Positions 24,724-32,720 of a stretch of DNA of 64,000 nucleotides are shown piece by piece. The first letter of the stretch is position 1; every line of letters starts with the position of its first letter. Below the pieces are notes generated by a model. That model had not been told where the DNA came from, searched no databases, and saw only the letters and a program-made list of their open reading frames with translations. The stretch comes from JANLSE01 sp038214135 (GTDB lineage Bacteria; Chloroflexota; Chloroflexia; Chloroflexales; Roseiflexaceae). The stretch spans positions 25,221-89,220 of the forward strand of contig JBBQSD010000009.1 of the NCBI GenBank assembly GCA_038214135.1, given 5' to 3'. The translations under genes and the position numbers were made by a program.

Positions 24724-25971
24724 TTAGCGTACACGCGAACTCGCATAGCGGATGCCGCTCTCCAGATCGCTGCGCGAGACGAGATGCGACAGATCGATTC
24801 CCAGGCCGACGATCGTCTGGGCTAGTTCTGGCCGCAACCCGACCAAAACTGTCTCGGCTCCGAGGAGGCGGGCCGCGCCTGCCGCCTGGATGAGTGCGCC
24901 AGCCACATGGGTGTCCACCAATGGCACGCCAGTAATATCGATAATCAGGGTATGGGCGTGCTGGCGCTCAATTGCATGAAGCATCGTCTCGGTCAGTATC
25001 GCAGCTCGTTGATCATCGATCAGTCCAATCAATGGCAGCACAATCACGCCACGCATGATCGGCAGAACAGGGCTAGAGAGCGCCCGAATCGCCTCAGTCA
25101 GCTGATCCCGGGATGTGTTACTGGTGCGTAATTCAGCGAGTGTCTGTTCAAGCTCGCCAGCCCGCAGGGCAAGTGTAGATTGCTGCTCCATGACAGAACG
25201 TTGGGCTTGGCCCAAGGCCAATTGCATTCGTCGTAGGGCGTTGGCCAGTGCGCCAAGCTCATCACGGCCCTGAATATCAACCACATGGTCGAATTCACCA
25301 CGGCCAATCGCTTCGGTTGCCAGCATCAGGCGCTTGATCGCCCGCCGGATTGGGATCGCGATTGCAGCCCAACCGGAAAACATCACGCCAGCGGCAATCA
25401 GCGTTGCAGCGATAATGACGATCCAGGCGCGATTGAGGATCGCGCTGCTTTCGCGCAGGACAACACTAGTATCCTCGCGGCTGGCAGCCACCAGATCCGC
25501 GCTTGCAGCAGTAAGCTGGGTATAATCAATTTCGAGCTCACGATAGACAGCAAATGATCGAGCATAGATCCGCGATTGGCCGGTTGGAATCAGCTGATCC
25601 CACGTTTTACTCACAAACACTGGCCAGCCGGTTTGCAGGCGTGCCAATGGCTCACGATCATTTTCATCAACAAACTGTGAGTATGCCTCTAAAAGGCTGA
25701 TCATGCGCTGTTCTGCCGCCCGCAGGCGAACTTGAACAGACAACTGATCTTGTTCACTAACAGCAGCAATATACGCCGATTGGAGGATGCGGTAATCGGC
25801 CAGGGTTCGGCTGATCTGTTCAACAGTCGTCAGCGCTGGAATCACACGATCACCCAGTTTGGCAGCCTGATTGCTGATCGCAGAGAGTTGCACCAGGGCA
25901 AATCCGCCCACGGCACCAATCAGTACGAGGCTGGCAATCAGCGCAATCAGCAACTTTGTGCGAATCGACAT
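24724..25971 (-). CDS. Membrane sensor with HAMP and STAS domains
   Basis: This 415-residue protein starts with a transmembrane helix (about 5-28). A helical extracytoplasmic region of the four-helix-bundle chemoreceptor type follows (about 30-180), then a second membrane helix (about 183-205), a HAMP linker (ending GRDELGALANAL), a coiled coil and a C-terminal RsbR-like STAS domain (LPLIGLIDDQRAAILTETML onward). RsbR-type STAS domains work in partner-switching or stressosome signalling. No kinase, cyclase or methyl-accepting output domain is present. GGAGGT precedes the ATG at 25971, which is preferred over a start 22 codons upstream. It is divergent from the helicase gene. Confidence 0.85.
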   Translation of the reverse strand: MSIRTKLLIALIASLVLIGAVGGFALVQLSAISNQAAKLGDRVIPALTTVEQISRTLADYRILQSAYIAAVSEQDQLSVQVRLRAAEQRMISLLEAYSQFVDENDREPLARLQTGWPVFVSKTWDQLIPTGQSRIYARSFAVYRELEIDYTQLTAASADLVAASREDTSVVLRESSAILNRAWIVIIAATLIAAGVMFSGWAAIAIPIRRAIKRLMLATEAIGRGEFDHVVDIQGRDELGALANALRRMQLALGQAQRSVMEQQSTLALRAGELEQTLAELRTSNTSRDQLTEAIRALSSPVLPIMRGVIVLPLIGLIDDQRAAILTETMLHAIERQHAHTLIIDITGVPLVDTHVAGALIQAAGAARLLGAETVLVGLRPELAQTIVGLGIDLSHLVSRSDLESGIRYASSRVR

Positions 25972-26021
25972 CGCAATACCTCCAATCGAGATCCATACTA
26001 TTATCATAGCACCCTCAATCA

Positions 26022-26049
26022 TTGGGTGCAGGAGCATCTGTGCTACAAT
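26022..26049 (+). promoter_or_regulatory. Promoter of the MrfA-like helicase gene
   Basis: TTGGGT (26022-26027) and TACAAT (26044-26049) are 16 bases apart. The ATG begins 9 bases after the -10 box, so the predicted mRNA is leaderless. Confidence 0.55.
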
Positions 26050-26057
26050 AGTTCAAC

Positions 26058-28604
26058 ATGAGTATCGATTTTGTCACACTGCTTCGGCGCGCTCCTGGCT
26101 ATACCAACCAGATCAGCCATGTCGAACCGCTGCCCGCTCGTGCGGCCAGCTTTGCTGAACCCGCACTGCCCCTGCCCGCTGTGCTGGCCGCGCTGCTGGC
26201 CGAGCGTGGCATGAGCCAGCTGTATGCCCACCAGGCTGCCGCGCTGGATGCCGCTCGTGCCGGTAGCCATCTTGGTGTGGTAACGGCAACTGCCAGTGGT
26301 AAAACGCTGTGCTATCAGATCCCGGCGCTCGAAGCATTGCTGGCCGATCCACGCGCCCGTGCGCTGTGCCTGTTCCCAACAAAAGCCCTGGCTGGCGATC
26401 AACTGCGTAGCCTGCGTATGCTTTCCGAACCACTTGGCATTCCGGTTGCGACGCTCGATGGCGATACGCCGCGCCCCGAACGCGATACCGTCCGTGCTCG
26501 TGCCCGGATCATCCTTTCTAACCCGGATATGCTGCATCGCACACTGCTGCCCGATCACCGGCGCTGGGCAACGCTATTGGCCGGGTTGCGCTTTGTGGTA
26601 CTGGACGAAGCCCATTCCTATCGGGGCGTGTTTGGCACCCACGTCGCCTTGATTATGCGGCGACTGCGCCGATTATGCGCCCACTATGGTGCCGCTCCCC
26701 AGTTCATCTGCTGCTCGGCCACCAGCGCAAACCCAGATGAACATTTGCAAGCCCTGGTTGGCGCTCCAGTGCAGGTAATCAATGGTGATGGCGCACCTCA
26801 AGGGCCACGCTCATTTGCGCTCTGGAACCCGCCAATTATTGATGAAAAGCGTAAATCCAGGGATCAACGTCCTGCCGCCGAAAATGGCCAACGCCGCAGC
26901 ACCAATGTCGAAACTGCAGCATTGATGGTTGCGCTCGTTCGCGCTGGCGTGAAGACATTGACCTTCGCTCGTACCCGCCGGGGGGCCGAACTCATCCTGC
27001 GCTATGCCCGTGAATCGCTGGAACGAACCGACTCACCTCTGGCCCAGCGCGTGGCGGCCTACCGAGCTGGTTATACTCCCGAACAGCGCCGCCAGCTCGA
27101 ACAGGATTTTTTGCGTGGCGAAATTCTTGGGCTGGTTTCGACCAACGCGCTCGAATTGGGTGTCGATATTGGTGGTGTCGATGCAGTCGTGATTGGTGGC
27201 TTCCCAGGAACTGTTGCGAGTGCCTGGCAACAGGCGGGCCGGGCTGGGCGCTCCCAATCGGCAGCCCTGGCCGTGATGGTCGCTCAGGACGATCCGCTCG
27301 ACCAGTTCTATATGCGCCATCCAGCCCAGTTCTTCGCCCGTTCCGTCGAACATGCCAGGGTCGCATTGGATAACCCATATATTCTGAGTGGTCAGATCCG
27401 CTGTGCCGCATTCGAACTGCCATTACACGATGCCGATGAAGAATGGTTCGGGCCGACATTTGGTGCTATTCGCGATTGGCTGACCCGCCATGGCGAACTG
27501 GCCCTACTGCCGGATGGTCGTTCGGAACTGACCTCGCGCTGGCCATCCTCACAGGTCAATATCCGCAGCGCCGATGGTGATCCAATCGAGCTGTGCGATG
27601 CCGAGAGTGGGCGGGTGATCGAGCAATTAGGGGCTACTCGCGCACCATTCGAGATCTACCCAGGCGCGGTGTATCTACATCAGGGCGATAGCTACCTGGT
27701 GCAGGAGTTGGGCGAACGGCGGGCAATCGCACGGCGCTCACAGGTTGGCTACTACACCCAGACACGTGAGGAAACCAATATTCGGATCGAGCGGATTCGT
27801 GAGCAACGCCGCGTCGGCCCGGCATCCCTGTATATTGGCATTGTCGAAGTGACCCGCAAAGTAATCGGCTACCGGCGCAAGGAACACTACAGCGAAGCAA
27901 TGTTGAGTGAGCATGATCTGAACATGCCGCCGCAGATGTTTCGCACCGTTGCGGTATGGTGGACGGTACCAGATGATATGTGTACGCAGACGGAACAGCA
28001 CTGCGATGAGATTGTCGATGCGCTGCACGCAATGGAACACGCCTGCATTGGGCTGCTGCCACTGTTTGCCCAGTGCGATCGGGCCGATATTGGCGGACTA
28101 TCGACCGACATGCACCCGGAGACTGGTATGGCCACGGTGTTTGTTTATGATGGCGTACCGGGTGGCGTTGGCATTGCCCAGGTTGGCTATGAGCAGGCCG
28201 AACAATGGTGGACCCAAACACGGGCGCTGCTGTTGGAATGCGCCTGCCTGGAAGGGTGCCCGGCCTGTGTACAATCGCCAAAATGCGGAAATGGCAACCA
28301 ACATCTCTCGAAGCGCGGCGCGGCGGCACTCGCCTCACTCTTACTCAGCCAACCAGTGCCAACCCGCGATCTTGGCCGCAGGCTCAACGCCGCGCCGCGC
28401 GACACCCAGGAAAACGGCGCAAGTTCGGTGATTGCGGATCTGAAAGGGCGATTGGAGCGAGCTAAAGCGGAGCCAAGCGGGCCGCGCCGAGCTGCGTTAC
28501 TGGCGGCATTACGCTACCGCCTACGGATTGAACGTGATGCGCTTGGGCCGAATGAGCAACTGGCCCTGGTGGCAATCGCGGCGGAAGCAGAGCGGATGGG
28601 CTGA
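26058..28604 (+). CDS. MrfA/YprA-like DEAD-box helicase with DUF1998 zinc domain
   Basis: This 848-residue superfamily 2 helicase has motif I TATASGKT (76-83), DEAH-type motif II VVLDEAHSYRG, motif III CSATSAN and motif VI QQAGRAGRS. Its C-terminal DUF1998 domain carries a four-cysteine zinc cluster within C728-x-C730-x3-C734-x2-C737-x5-C743. Relatives such as Bacillus MrfA excise DNA damage including mitomycin lesions with a partner nuclease, MrfB. No MrfB-like gene is adjacent here. The enzyme is probably a 3'-5' translocase in DNA repair. It is transcribed divergently from the STAS sensor. Confidence 0.9.
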   Translation: MSIDFVTLLRRAPGYTNQISHVEPLPARAASFAEPALPLPAVLAALLAERGMSQLYAHQAAALDAARAGSHLGVVTATASGKTLCYQIPALEALLADPRARALCLFPTKALAGDQLRSLRMLSEPLGIPVATLDGDTPRPERDTVRARARIILSNPDMLHRTLLPDHRRWATLLAGLRFVVLDEAHSYRGVFGTHVALIMRRLRRLCAHYGAAPQFICCSATSANPDEHLQALVGAPVQVINGDGAPQGPRSFALWNPPIIDEKRKSRDQRPAAENGQRRSTNVETAALMVALVRAGVKTLTFARTRRGAELILRYARESLERTDSPLAQRVAAYRAGYTPEQRRQLEQDFLRGEILGLVSTNALELGVDIGGVDAVVIGGFPGTVASAWQQAGRAGRSQSAALAVMVAQDDPLDQFYMRHPAQFFARSVEHARVALDNPYILSGQIRCAAFELPLHDADEEWFGPTFGAIRDWLTRHGELALLPDGRSELTSRWPSSQVNIRSADGDPIELCDAESGRVIEQLGATRAPFEIYPGAVYLHQGDSYLVQELGERRAIARRSQVGYYTQTREETNIRIERIREQRRVGPASLYIGIVEVTRKVIGYRRKEHYSEAMLSEHDLNMPPQMFRTVAVWWTVPDDMCTQTEQHCDEIVDALHAMEHACIGLLPLFAQCDRADIGGLSTDMHPETGMATVFVYDGVPGGVGIAQVGYEQAEQWWTQTRALLLECACLEGCPACVQSPKCGNGNQHLSKRGAAALASLLLSQPVPTRDLGRRLNAAPRDTQENGASSVIADLKGRLERAKAEPSGPRRAALLAALRYRLRIERDALGPNEQLALVAIAAEAERMG

Positions 28605-29016
28605 AGCGAGTATTCAGGAGTCAGGAGTCAGGAGCCAGGAGTCAGAATGATTAGGGGACCAGAACCAAGAACCCATGTAGGGTGCGGACCCATGGGTCCG
28701 CCCAAGAGAACAAGCACCGAGAACCAAGAACCCATGTAGGGTGCGGACCCAGGTGTTCGCCCAAGAGAACAAGCACCGAAATAGGAATAGGGTAGAGCCG
28801 CAATATATTGCGTCTGGGCAAGCGCACGACCACAGTGTGTGCCTATTCGCAGCTGAGGCATGAGATATCGCGATTATGGAGCCACAGAGATCTATTTGGG
28901 GTTCGGGGCCAGGCCCAAAGGGCACCCCGCGGACGGAACCGCCCCGCCTGCGGGCACGGGGCGCACAGCCCCGACACACCGAACTAAGCATGCAGAACGG
29001 CTCCCGCAAGAAAAAC
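28605..29016. repeat. Repeat spacer with tandem 60-bp units
   Basis: No gene is seen in 412 bases. A GTCAGGA array occupies 28614-28648. A unit GAACCAAGAACCCATGTAGG...GTCCGCCCAAGAGAACAAG occurs twice in tandem (about 28670-28725 and 28729-28785). A GGGTTCGGGGCCAGGCCC element lies near 28898 and is shared with 11880 and 14578. Confidence 0.8.
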
Positions 29017-29385
29017 CTATTTATCGAATGAGGATTTCGGAAACCAGGTAGCCTCTGGCTGTACGGCGTCGTCGGGAGGGCCACCAGCGTCGGTCCAACC
29101 CTGATTTTCAACGGTCATGATCGGTTCGACTTCCATGTCCGCGCTGACGCATAGTTGGCACGAGAGGCGGTATTGGCCATAGATCTCACGCTCAACTAGC
29201 TTGGCATGCTCGGCGGTTGTCATCGTATCAGGCTCGCCAGCGGTGAATGTAACCCGACATGTTGTGCAGCGTGCATTGCCGCCACAGCGATGGCCAATAT
29301 GGACGCCCATCTCCTCAATCGCCTTGACGAGTCGCGTGTCGGCTGGCCACTCGGCAGTTTGTCCACCCACGGTTAGCTTCGGCAT
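29017..29385 (-). CDS. [2Fe-2S] ferredoxin
   Basis: This 122-residue ferredoxin has a plant/adrenodoxin-type fold. The cluster ligands are Cys34, Cys40, Cys43 and Cys76 in C-x5-C-x2-C...C spacing (GHRCGGNARCTTC and LSCQLC). A fifth cysteine at 79 follows closely. The C-terminal 30 residues are a Pro/Asp-rich tail without a known role. It acts as a soluble one-electron carrier; its partner enzyme is not adjacent. GAGGAG lies before the ATG. Confidence 0.9.
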   Translation of the reverse strand: MPKLTVGGQTAEWPADTRLVKAIEEMGVHIGHRCGGNARCTTCRVTFTAGEPDTMTTAEHAKLVEREIYGQYRLSCQLCVSADMEVEPIMTVENQGWTDAGGPPDDAVQPEATWFPKSSFDK

Positions 29386-29488
29386 CTGGCTTGCTCCTCA
29401 GTAAAGTGTCCATAATCCGCGTCAGATGATCCAATCACATTCATGCGCGGCTCTCTTCTATAGTACGCGATAATAGCAGAGATTGATC

Positions 29489-29947
29489 TTATGCAAGCTG
29501 TTTCTCATAACACAGGCTGAGTGGATCATTGGTGTAGGGGCCAAATGGCGGAATTCGCACAAATCCCACCCGCTCATACAGCCCAATCGCCTCGTGCTGA
29601 TAGATTCCGGTTTCGAGGCGCAGCACCATAATAGTGTGTAAACGGGCATACTCAGCCAGATGATCGATCATCAGCTTTCCGAACCCAGAGCCGCGATAGG
29701 ATGGGCGGACATACATGCGTTTGAGTTCGCCATACTCACTGCCCACCAGTTTGATCGCGCCACACCCAGCAGGTATGCCATCTGCGCGTAGAACAAAAAA
29801 CGGTACGCCCTCGGCCAGCAATTTTTCGACACTAAACCCATGGCGGCTTTCCGGCGGATAGAAGGATTCTAGATGAGTTTGCAGTTCGGTAATCAAACTA
29901 AGTGCATCGGGTGTATCGGGGCGTTCGCTGGTGATCATCGCTGACAT
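29489..29947 (-). CDS. GNAT-family N-acetyltransferase
   Basis: This 152-residue GNAT domain has the acetyl-CoA pyrophosphate loop VRPSYRGSGFGKLMIDHL and the late motif LETGIYQHEAIGLYERVGF. The acceptor substrate is unknown. The ATG at 29947 is favoured over a longer in-frame form because AAAGGAT lies upstream and the extra 35 residues translate a REP-containing spacer. It appears monocistronic, between the ferredoxin and repeat-rich DNA. Confidence 0.85.
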   Translation of the reverse strand: MSAMITSERPDTPDALSLITELQTHLESFYPPESRHGFSVEKLLAEGVPFFVLRADGIPAGCGAIKLVGSEYGELKRMYVRPSYRGSGFGKLMIDHLAEYARLHTIMVLRLETGIYQHEAIGLYERVGFVRIPPFGPYTNDPLSLCYEKQLA

Positions 29948-30021
29948 ATGACGCTCATGATCCTTTCTAGGGCTGATAGATCTTTCCCAATGAATCAGGT
30001 ATCGTGGATTCGCACCGCGCT

Positions 30022-30201
30022 CCGCAGGCTGAAGCCTGCGGCTAGGGTTCATCGTCTTCTTGCCACAGGCTGATTATTCCGGAAATGAAATAATCGGGTA
30101 TTTTTCCTTGCCTCGGCTAACTCCCTTCTCCCCAACGTGAGAGAAGGGGGCGAGGGGGGTGAGGGGGCATCGTTCCCGTTGCCGCAGGCTTCAGCCCGCA
30201 G
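30022..30201. repeat. CCGCAGGCT-family REP palindromes and CCCTCACCCC repeat
   Basis: CCGCAGGCTGAAGCCTGCGG lies at 30022-30042 with a second, variant copy at 30182-30201. Between them is the CTCCCTTCTCCCCAACGTGAGAGAAGGGGG inverted repeat (about 30118-30165). Together they form a REP/BIME-like cluster. Confidence 0.8.
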
Positions 30202-30487
30202 ATTCCAGGGCTTGCTCACGATGACGGATCGCTCGGTAGTGTAATGCACTCAAGATACTGCGCGCACTCATCACCGAGAGTGTGCTGCGAACACTAAACA
30301 GCCCAAGCAGGCTCCCAATACTGCCAATACTCAGAATACTGCCAACGCTGCCGATGCTCAGAATACTGCCGACGCTGCCAATACTCAGGATACTACCGAC
30401 GCTGCCAATACTGAGAATGCTGGCGTAACTACTGCGGCTCAGGCGCGAACGATCCGGCTGGCGATCTTCCGGCTGGCTTTCACTCAT
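30191..30487 (-). CDS. Small protein of seven nonapeptide repeats (SILSIGSVG)
   Basis: This 98-residue protein has a polar, Arg/Ser-rich N-terminus (1-22). Seven tandem nonapeptides follow from residue 23 to 85: SILSIGSVG three times, SILSIGSIG, then three degenerate units (SLLGLFSVR, STLSVMSAR, SILSALHYR). A charged C-terminal tail ends the protein. The Ile/Leu-Ser-Gly periodicity resembles small solenoid or membrane-associated repeat proteins, but I recognise no named family. GAGGAG lies 6 bases before the ATG. It follows the RraA-like gene by 15 bp, so they probably form an operon. Its last bases overlap a REP copy. Confidence 0.75.
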   Translation of the reverse strand: MSESQPEDRQPDRSRLSRSSYASILSIGSVGSILSIGSVGSILSIGSVGSILSIGSIGSLLGLFSVRSTLSVMSARSILSALHYRAIRHREQALESAG

Positions 30488-30502
30488 TGGTTGCTCCTCT
30501 GG

Positions 30503-31243
30503 CTAATTCTGCTGGTTAGCAGTATAACTATGCCCGCCAAAGATCGCCCGGATCTCGGCTGCCGAACGGGCCTGCTGGAGTGCGTGCATGCGTGTTTCTT
30601 CCTGTTTCTGGAGCGTGCGTGCATATTCCAGCACAACCGCCAGCTTATTCGCAGGGAATTTCACGGCACCATTCTCGTCCATATGAATAATCTCACCAGG
30701 TGCGACATCCATTCCGCCAACGGAAACAGGCACATTAACGGCTTGAACCGCAAATGGCCCATGCCCAGCCGTGACACCAGTCAGCATATACTGAAATTGC
30801 ATGGGCCGCACCTCATCGAGATCACGCGATGGCCCATTCGAGATCATGCCAACGCATCCAATTGCCTTCATGGCCGAAACCATATTCCCGCCAGCCAGGC
30901 CAACTTTCCCAGCAATCTCGGCAGGGAAGCGCTGCTGAAGCACCAGAATCGTCGGCTTCTTCGCTGCATCAAGCGCATCAATCACATCCATAAATGACAA
31001 GCGAGTATAGTTCGGATCGGGCATTCCATAGATACAGGTAACGGCATAGCCAACCAGGCGGCCCAGTTCGGGATACATACAGCGAATCGATTGATCGGTA
31101 TACCAGTTCTCATTCCAGGGATGATACAACCCCAGGCATAACCGGCTCTCCGGGTAGGTCGCAACAACATTCGTGATCGATGGGGTGTCGAAGTTCTTCA
31201 ATTCTTCCAGCAGCGCCAGTTCATCCTGTTCCGCTAGCGACAT
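30503..31243 (-). CDS. RraA/HMG-aldolase-like protein
   Basis: This 246-residue protein is of the RraA-like fold (formerly 'demethylmenaquinone methyltransferase-like'). It has the LAGGNMVSAMKAIGCVGMISNGPSRDLDEVR stretch; Arg140-Asp141 and the GGN loop correspond to the pyruvate and metal site of 4-hydroxy-4-methyl-2-oxoglutarate or oxaloacetate lyases. The N-terminal DTPSITNVV segment is also typical. The neighbours are sugar oxidoreductases and a glycosidase, so it may cleave a sugar-acid-derived keto acid. AGGTGAT precedes the ATG. A TTTGATTGTCA-type motif lies 22 bases upstream of the start, shared with the gene at 34875. Confidence 0.8.
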   Translation of the reverse strand: MSLAEQDELALLEELKNFDTPSITNVVATYPESRLCLGLYHPWNENWYTDQSIRCMYPELGRLVGYAVTCIYGMPDPNYTRLSFMDVIDALDAAKKPTILVLQQRFPAEIAGKVGLAGGNMVSAMKAIGCVGMISNGPSRDLDEVRPMQFQYMLTGVTAGHGPFAVQAVNVPVSVGGMDVAPGEIIHMDENGAVKFPANKLAVVLEYARTLQKQEETRMHALQQARSAAEIRAIFGGHSYTANQQN

Positions 31244-31264
31244 AGATCACCTCATATGCTCAAA

Positions 31265-31277
31265 TGTGACAATCAAA
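31265..31277. promoter_or_regulatory. Candidate operator TTTGA-TTG-TCACA
   Basis: This is a near-palindrome, read on the minus strand, directly upstream of the RraA-like start. It matches TTTGATTGTCAAA upstream of the Gfo/Idh/MocA gene at 34875. Confidence 0.4.
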
Positions 31278-31291
31278 TTCCGTCATAGTTT

Positions 31292-31344
31292 TTGGAGTGC
31301 GGCAGCCATGCTGCCGCTGCGCAAGCATGGCTTGCGCACTCCAC
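31292..31344. repeat. Double-hairpin REP element
   Basis: GGAGTGCGGCAGCCATGCTGCCGC and GCGCAAGCATGGCTTGCGCACTCC form two adjacent hairpins closed by GGAGTGCG/CGCACTCC. A related element lies at about 34779-34830. Confidence 0.75.
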
Positions 31345-31546
31345 ACCTGCAACCATGTGTGCTGGATTCTGTTTGAAAGAATGTCGGTGGCAGTTGCAAC
31401 GCTGGTGCGCTCATTCCAATTGTGATGCACCTGCTGTGCCGCCGTGTGCTGCTACGGGCGTTGTTCGATACAGATTTCGGGTCATATGAATCCCGCAAGC
31501 GTTCAAGCGGGTCATCTGCGTCATCTGCGGATGCATACGAACGCTG

Positions 31547-32560
31547 CTAGGCCGCCGCAATCTCGTCCAGTGTAACCTCACGGCCCAACCGTGCAGATTC
31601 ATAGGCTGCCAGCACCACCCGCAAATTCTCGCGGCCAAGCTCGCCGGGCGCAGGGTTTGCGCTGCGCCCTTCCAGCGTATCCAGGTATGCACCGATCATC
31701 GCCCCGAACATGTCATCGCGCTGCTCGATCAACACCTGATAGCCACCAGGCAGATCCTCACGATGCAATGTAAGTGCGCCATGTGGCCCGCCGATGATCA
31801 ATACACCCTGCGTGCCAAAGGCCACAAAGCTCGCGCCAGGAAACCAGACCCCCGCTGCCTGCGAGGCAAATAGTGTCCCGAGCTGGCCGCCAGCAAAGCG
31901 GGCATTCAACACAGCCGTATCCTCGCCGCCAAGCTCAGGCCGAAAGCGCGCAATTGAACACGAAACCGCCTGGATAGGCCCACCAATCTGCAACAGCATG
32001 TCGATATAATGAATCCCGCCATCGAGCAACTGCCCACCTCCCGTAATCCGCGGGTCATAGCGCCAGGAGGTACTCAGATATTCGCCGCCCTGCCAGTGGG
32101 CATAGGTGGCCTGCATGCCGATCAACATACCAATCCGCCCCGCTTCAATGGCCTGCCGAGCGGCAACGGCTGCCGGCAATGTACGCATGATCTCAGCATA
32201 GAACAGCGTCACGCCAGCGCTGCGGGCAGCAGCAATAATCGCATCACACTCATCCAGCGTTCGCGCCAGCGGCTTCTGGCACAGGATATGCTTGCCAGCC
32301 CGTGCTGCCGCAATCGCTGCCTGTGCATGGAAATGGTGGGGCGTGCAGATCTCGACAGCATCGATCTGCGGATCAGCCAATACTTCTTCCAGGGATGTGA
32401 CGGCCCGAGCACCAGCCAATTCGGCTCGCGCCGCCGCCTTCGCCGGATCAATATCGCAGCAGATGGTAATCCGCGCCCGTTCCGCATGGCGCTGGTAGGC
32501 GCGGATATGATGTTCGCTAATAATGCCGCAGCCGATCAGGGCGATGTTCAATGGTGCCAT
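31547..32560 (-). CDS. Gfo/Idh/MocA-family oxidoreductase
   Basis: This 337-residue NAD(P)-dependent dehydrogenase has the Rossmann start LNIALIGCGIISEHHIRAYQRH and EICTPHHFHAQAAIAAARAGKHILCQKPLARTLDEC, with the family EKP motif as QKP. The C-terminal substrate domain contains GGQLLDGGIHYIDMLLQI, where the His acts in catalysis. The substrate is probably a sugar, inositol or sugar acid. The start at 32560 is chosen because the Rossmann fold begins there; the ribosome-binding site (AGAAAG) is weak. It lies between the RraA-like gene and a GH35-like gene on the same strand. Confidence 0.88.
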   Translation of the reverse strand: MAPLNIALIGCGIISEHHIRAYQRHAERARITICCDIDPAKAAARAELAGARAVTSLEEVLADPQIDAVEICTPHHFHAQAAIAAARAGKHILCQKPLARTLDECDAIIAAARSAGVTLFYAEIMRTLPAAVAARQAIEAGRIGMLIGMQATYAHWQGGEYLSTSWRYDPRITGGGQLLDGGIHYIDMLLQIGGPIQAVSCSIARFRPELGGEDTAVLNARFAGGQLGTLFASQAAGVWFPGASFVAFGTQGVLIIGGPHGALTLHREDLPGGYQVLIEQRDDMFGAMIGAYLDTLEGRSANPAPGELGRENLRVVLAAYESARLGREVTLDEIAAA

Positions 32561-32609
32561 ACAATCTTTCTGTTTAGATAAGCGTTTCCACCGCGTCATG
32601 CGGCTGATT

Positions 32610-32720
32610 CCCCTCACCCCAACCCCTCTCCCACACCGGGAGAGGGGCGCAAACGGCGCTCAACGGTTCTATCGCTCCCCTTCTCCCTGGCAATCGGAGA
32701 AGGGGCTGGGGATGAGGTCG
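32610..32720. repeat. CCCTCACCCCAACCCCTCTCCC long inverted repeat
   Basis: CCCCTCACCCCAACCCCTCTCCC...GGGAGAGGGG (32613-32648) and an inverted second block, CTCCCTGGC...GGAGAAGGGGCTGGGGATGAGG (32682-32718), lie between the GH35 stop and the next gene. The same family recurs at about 5535, 30118, 40757, 47924, 48897, 60998 and 62510. Confidence 0.8.

Noticed and set aside
30245..30430. Non-coding minisatellite
   Set aside because: The 27-bp period keeps frame, preserves hydrophobic/Ser positions in degenerate copies, and is preceded by a strong ribosome-binding site, so a coding repeat is favoured.
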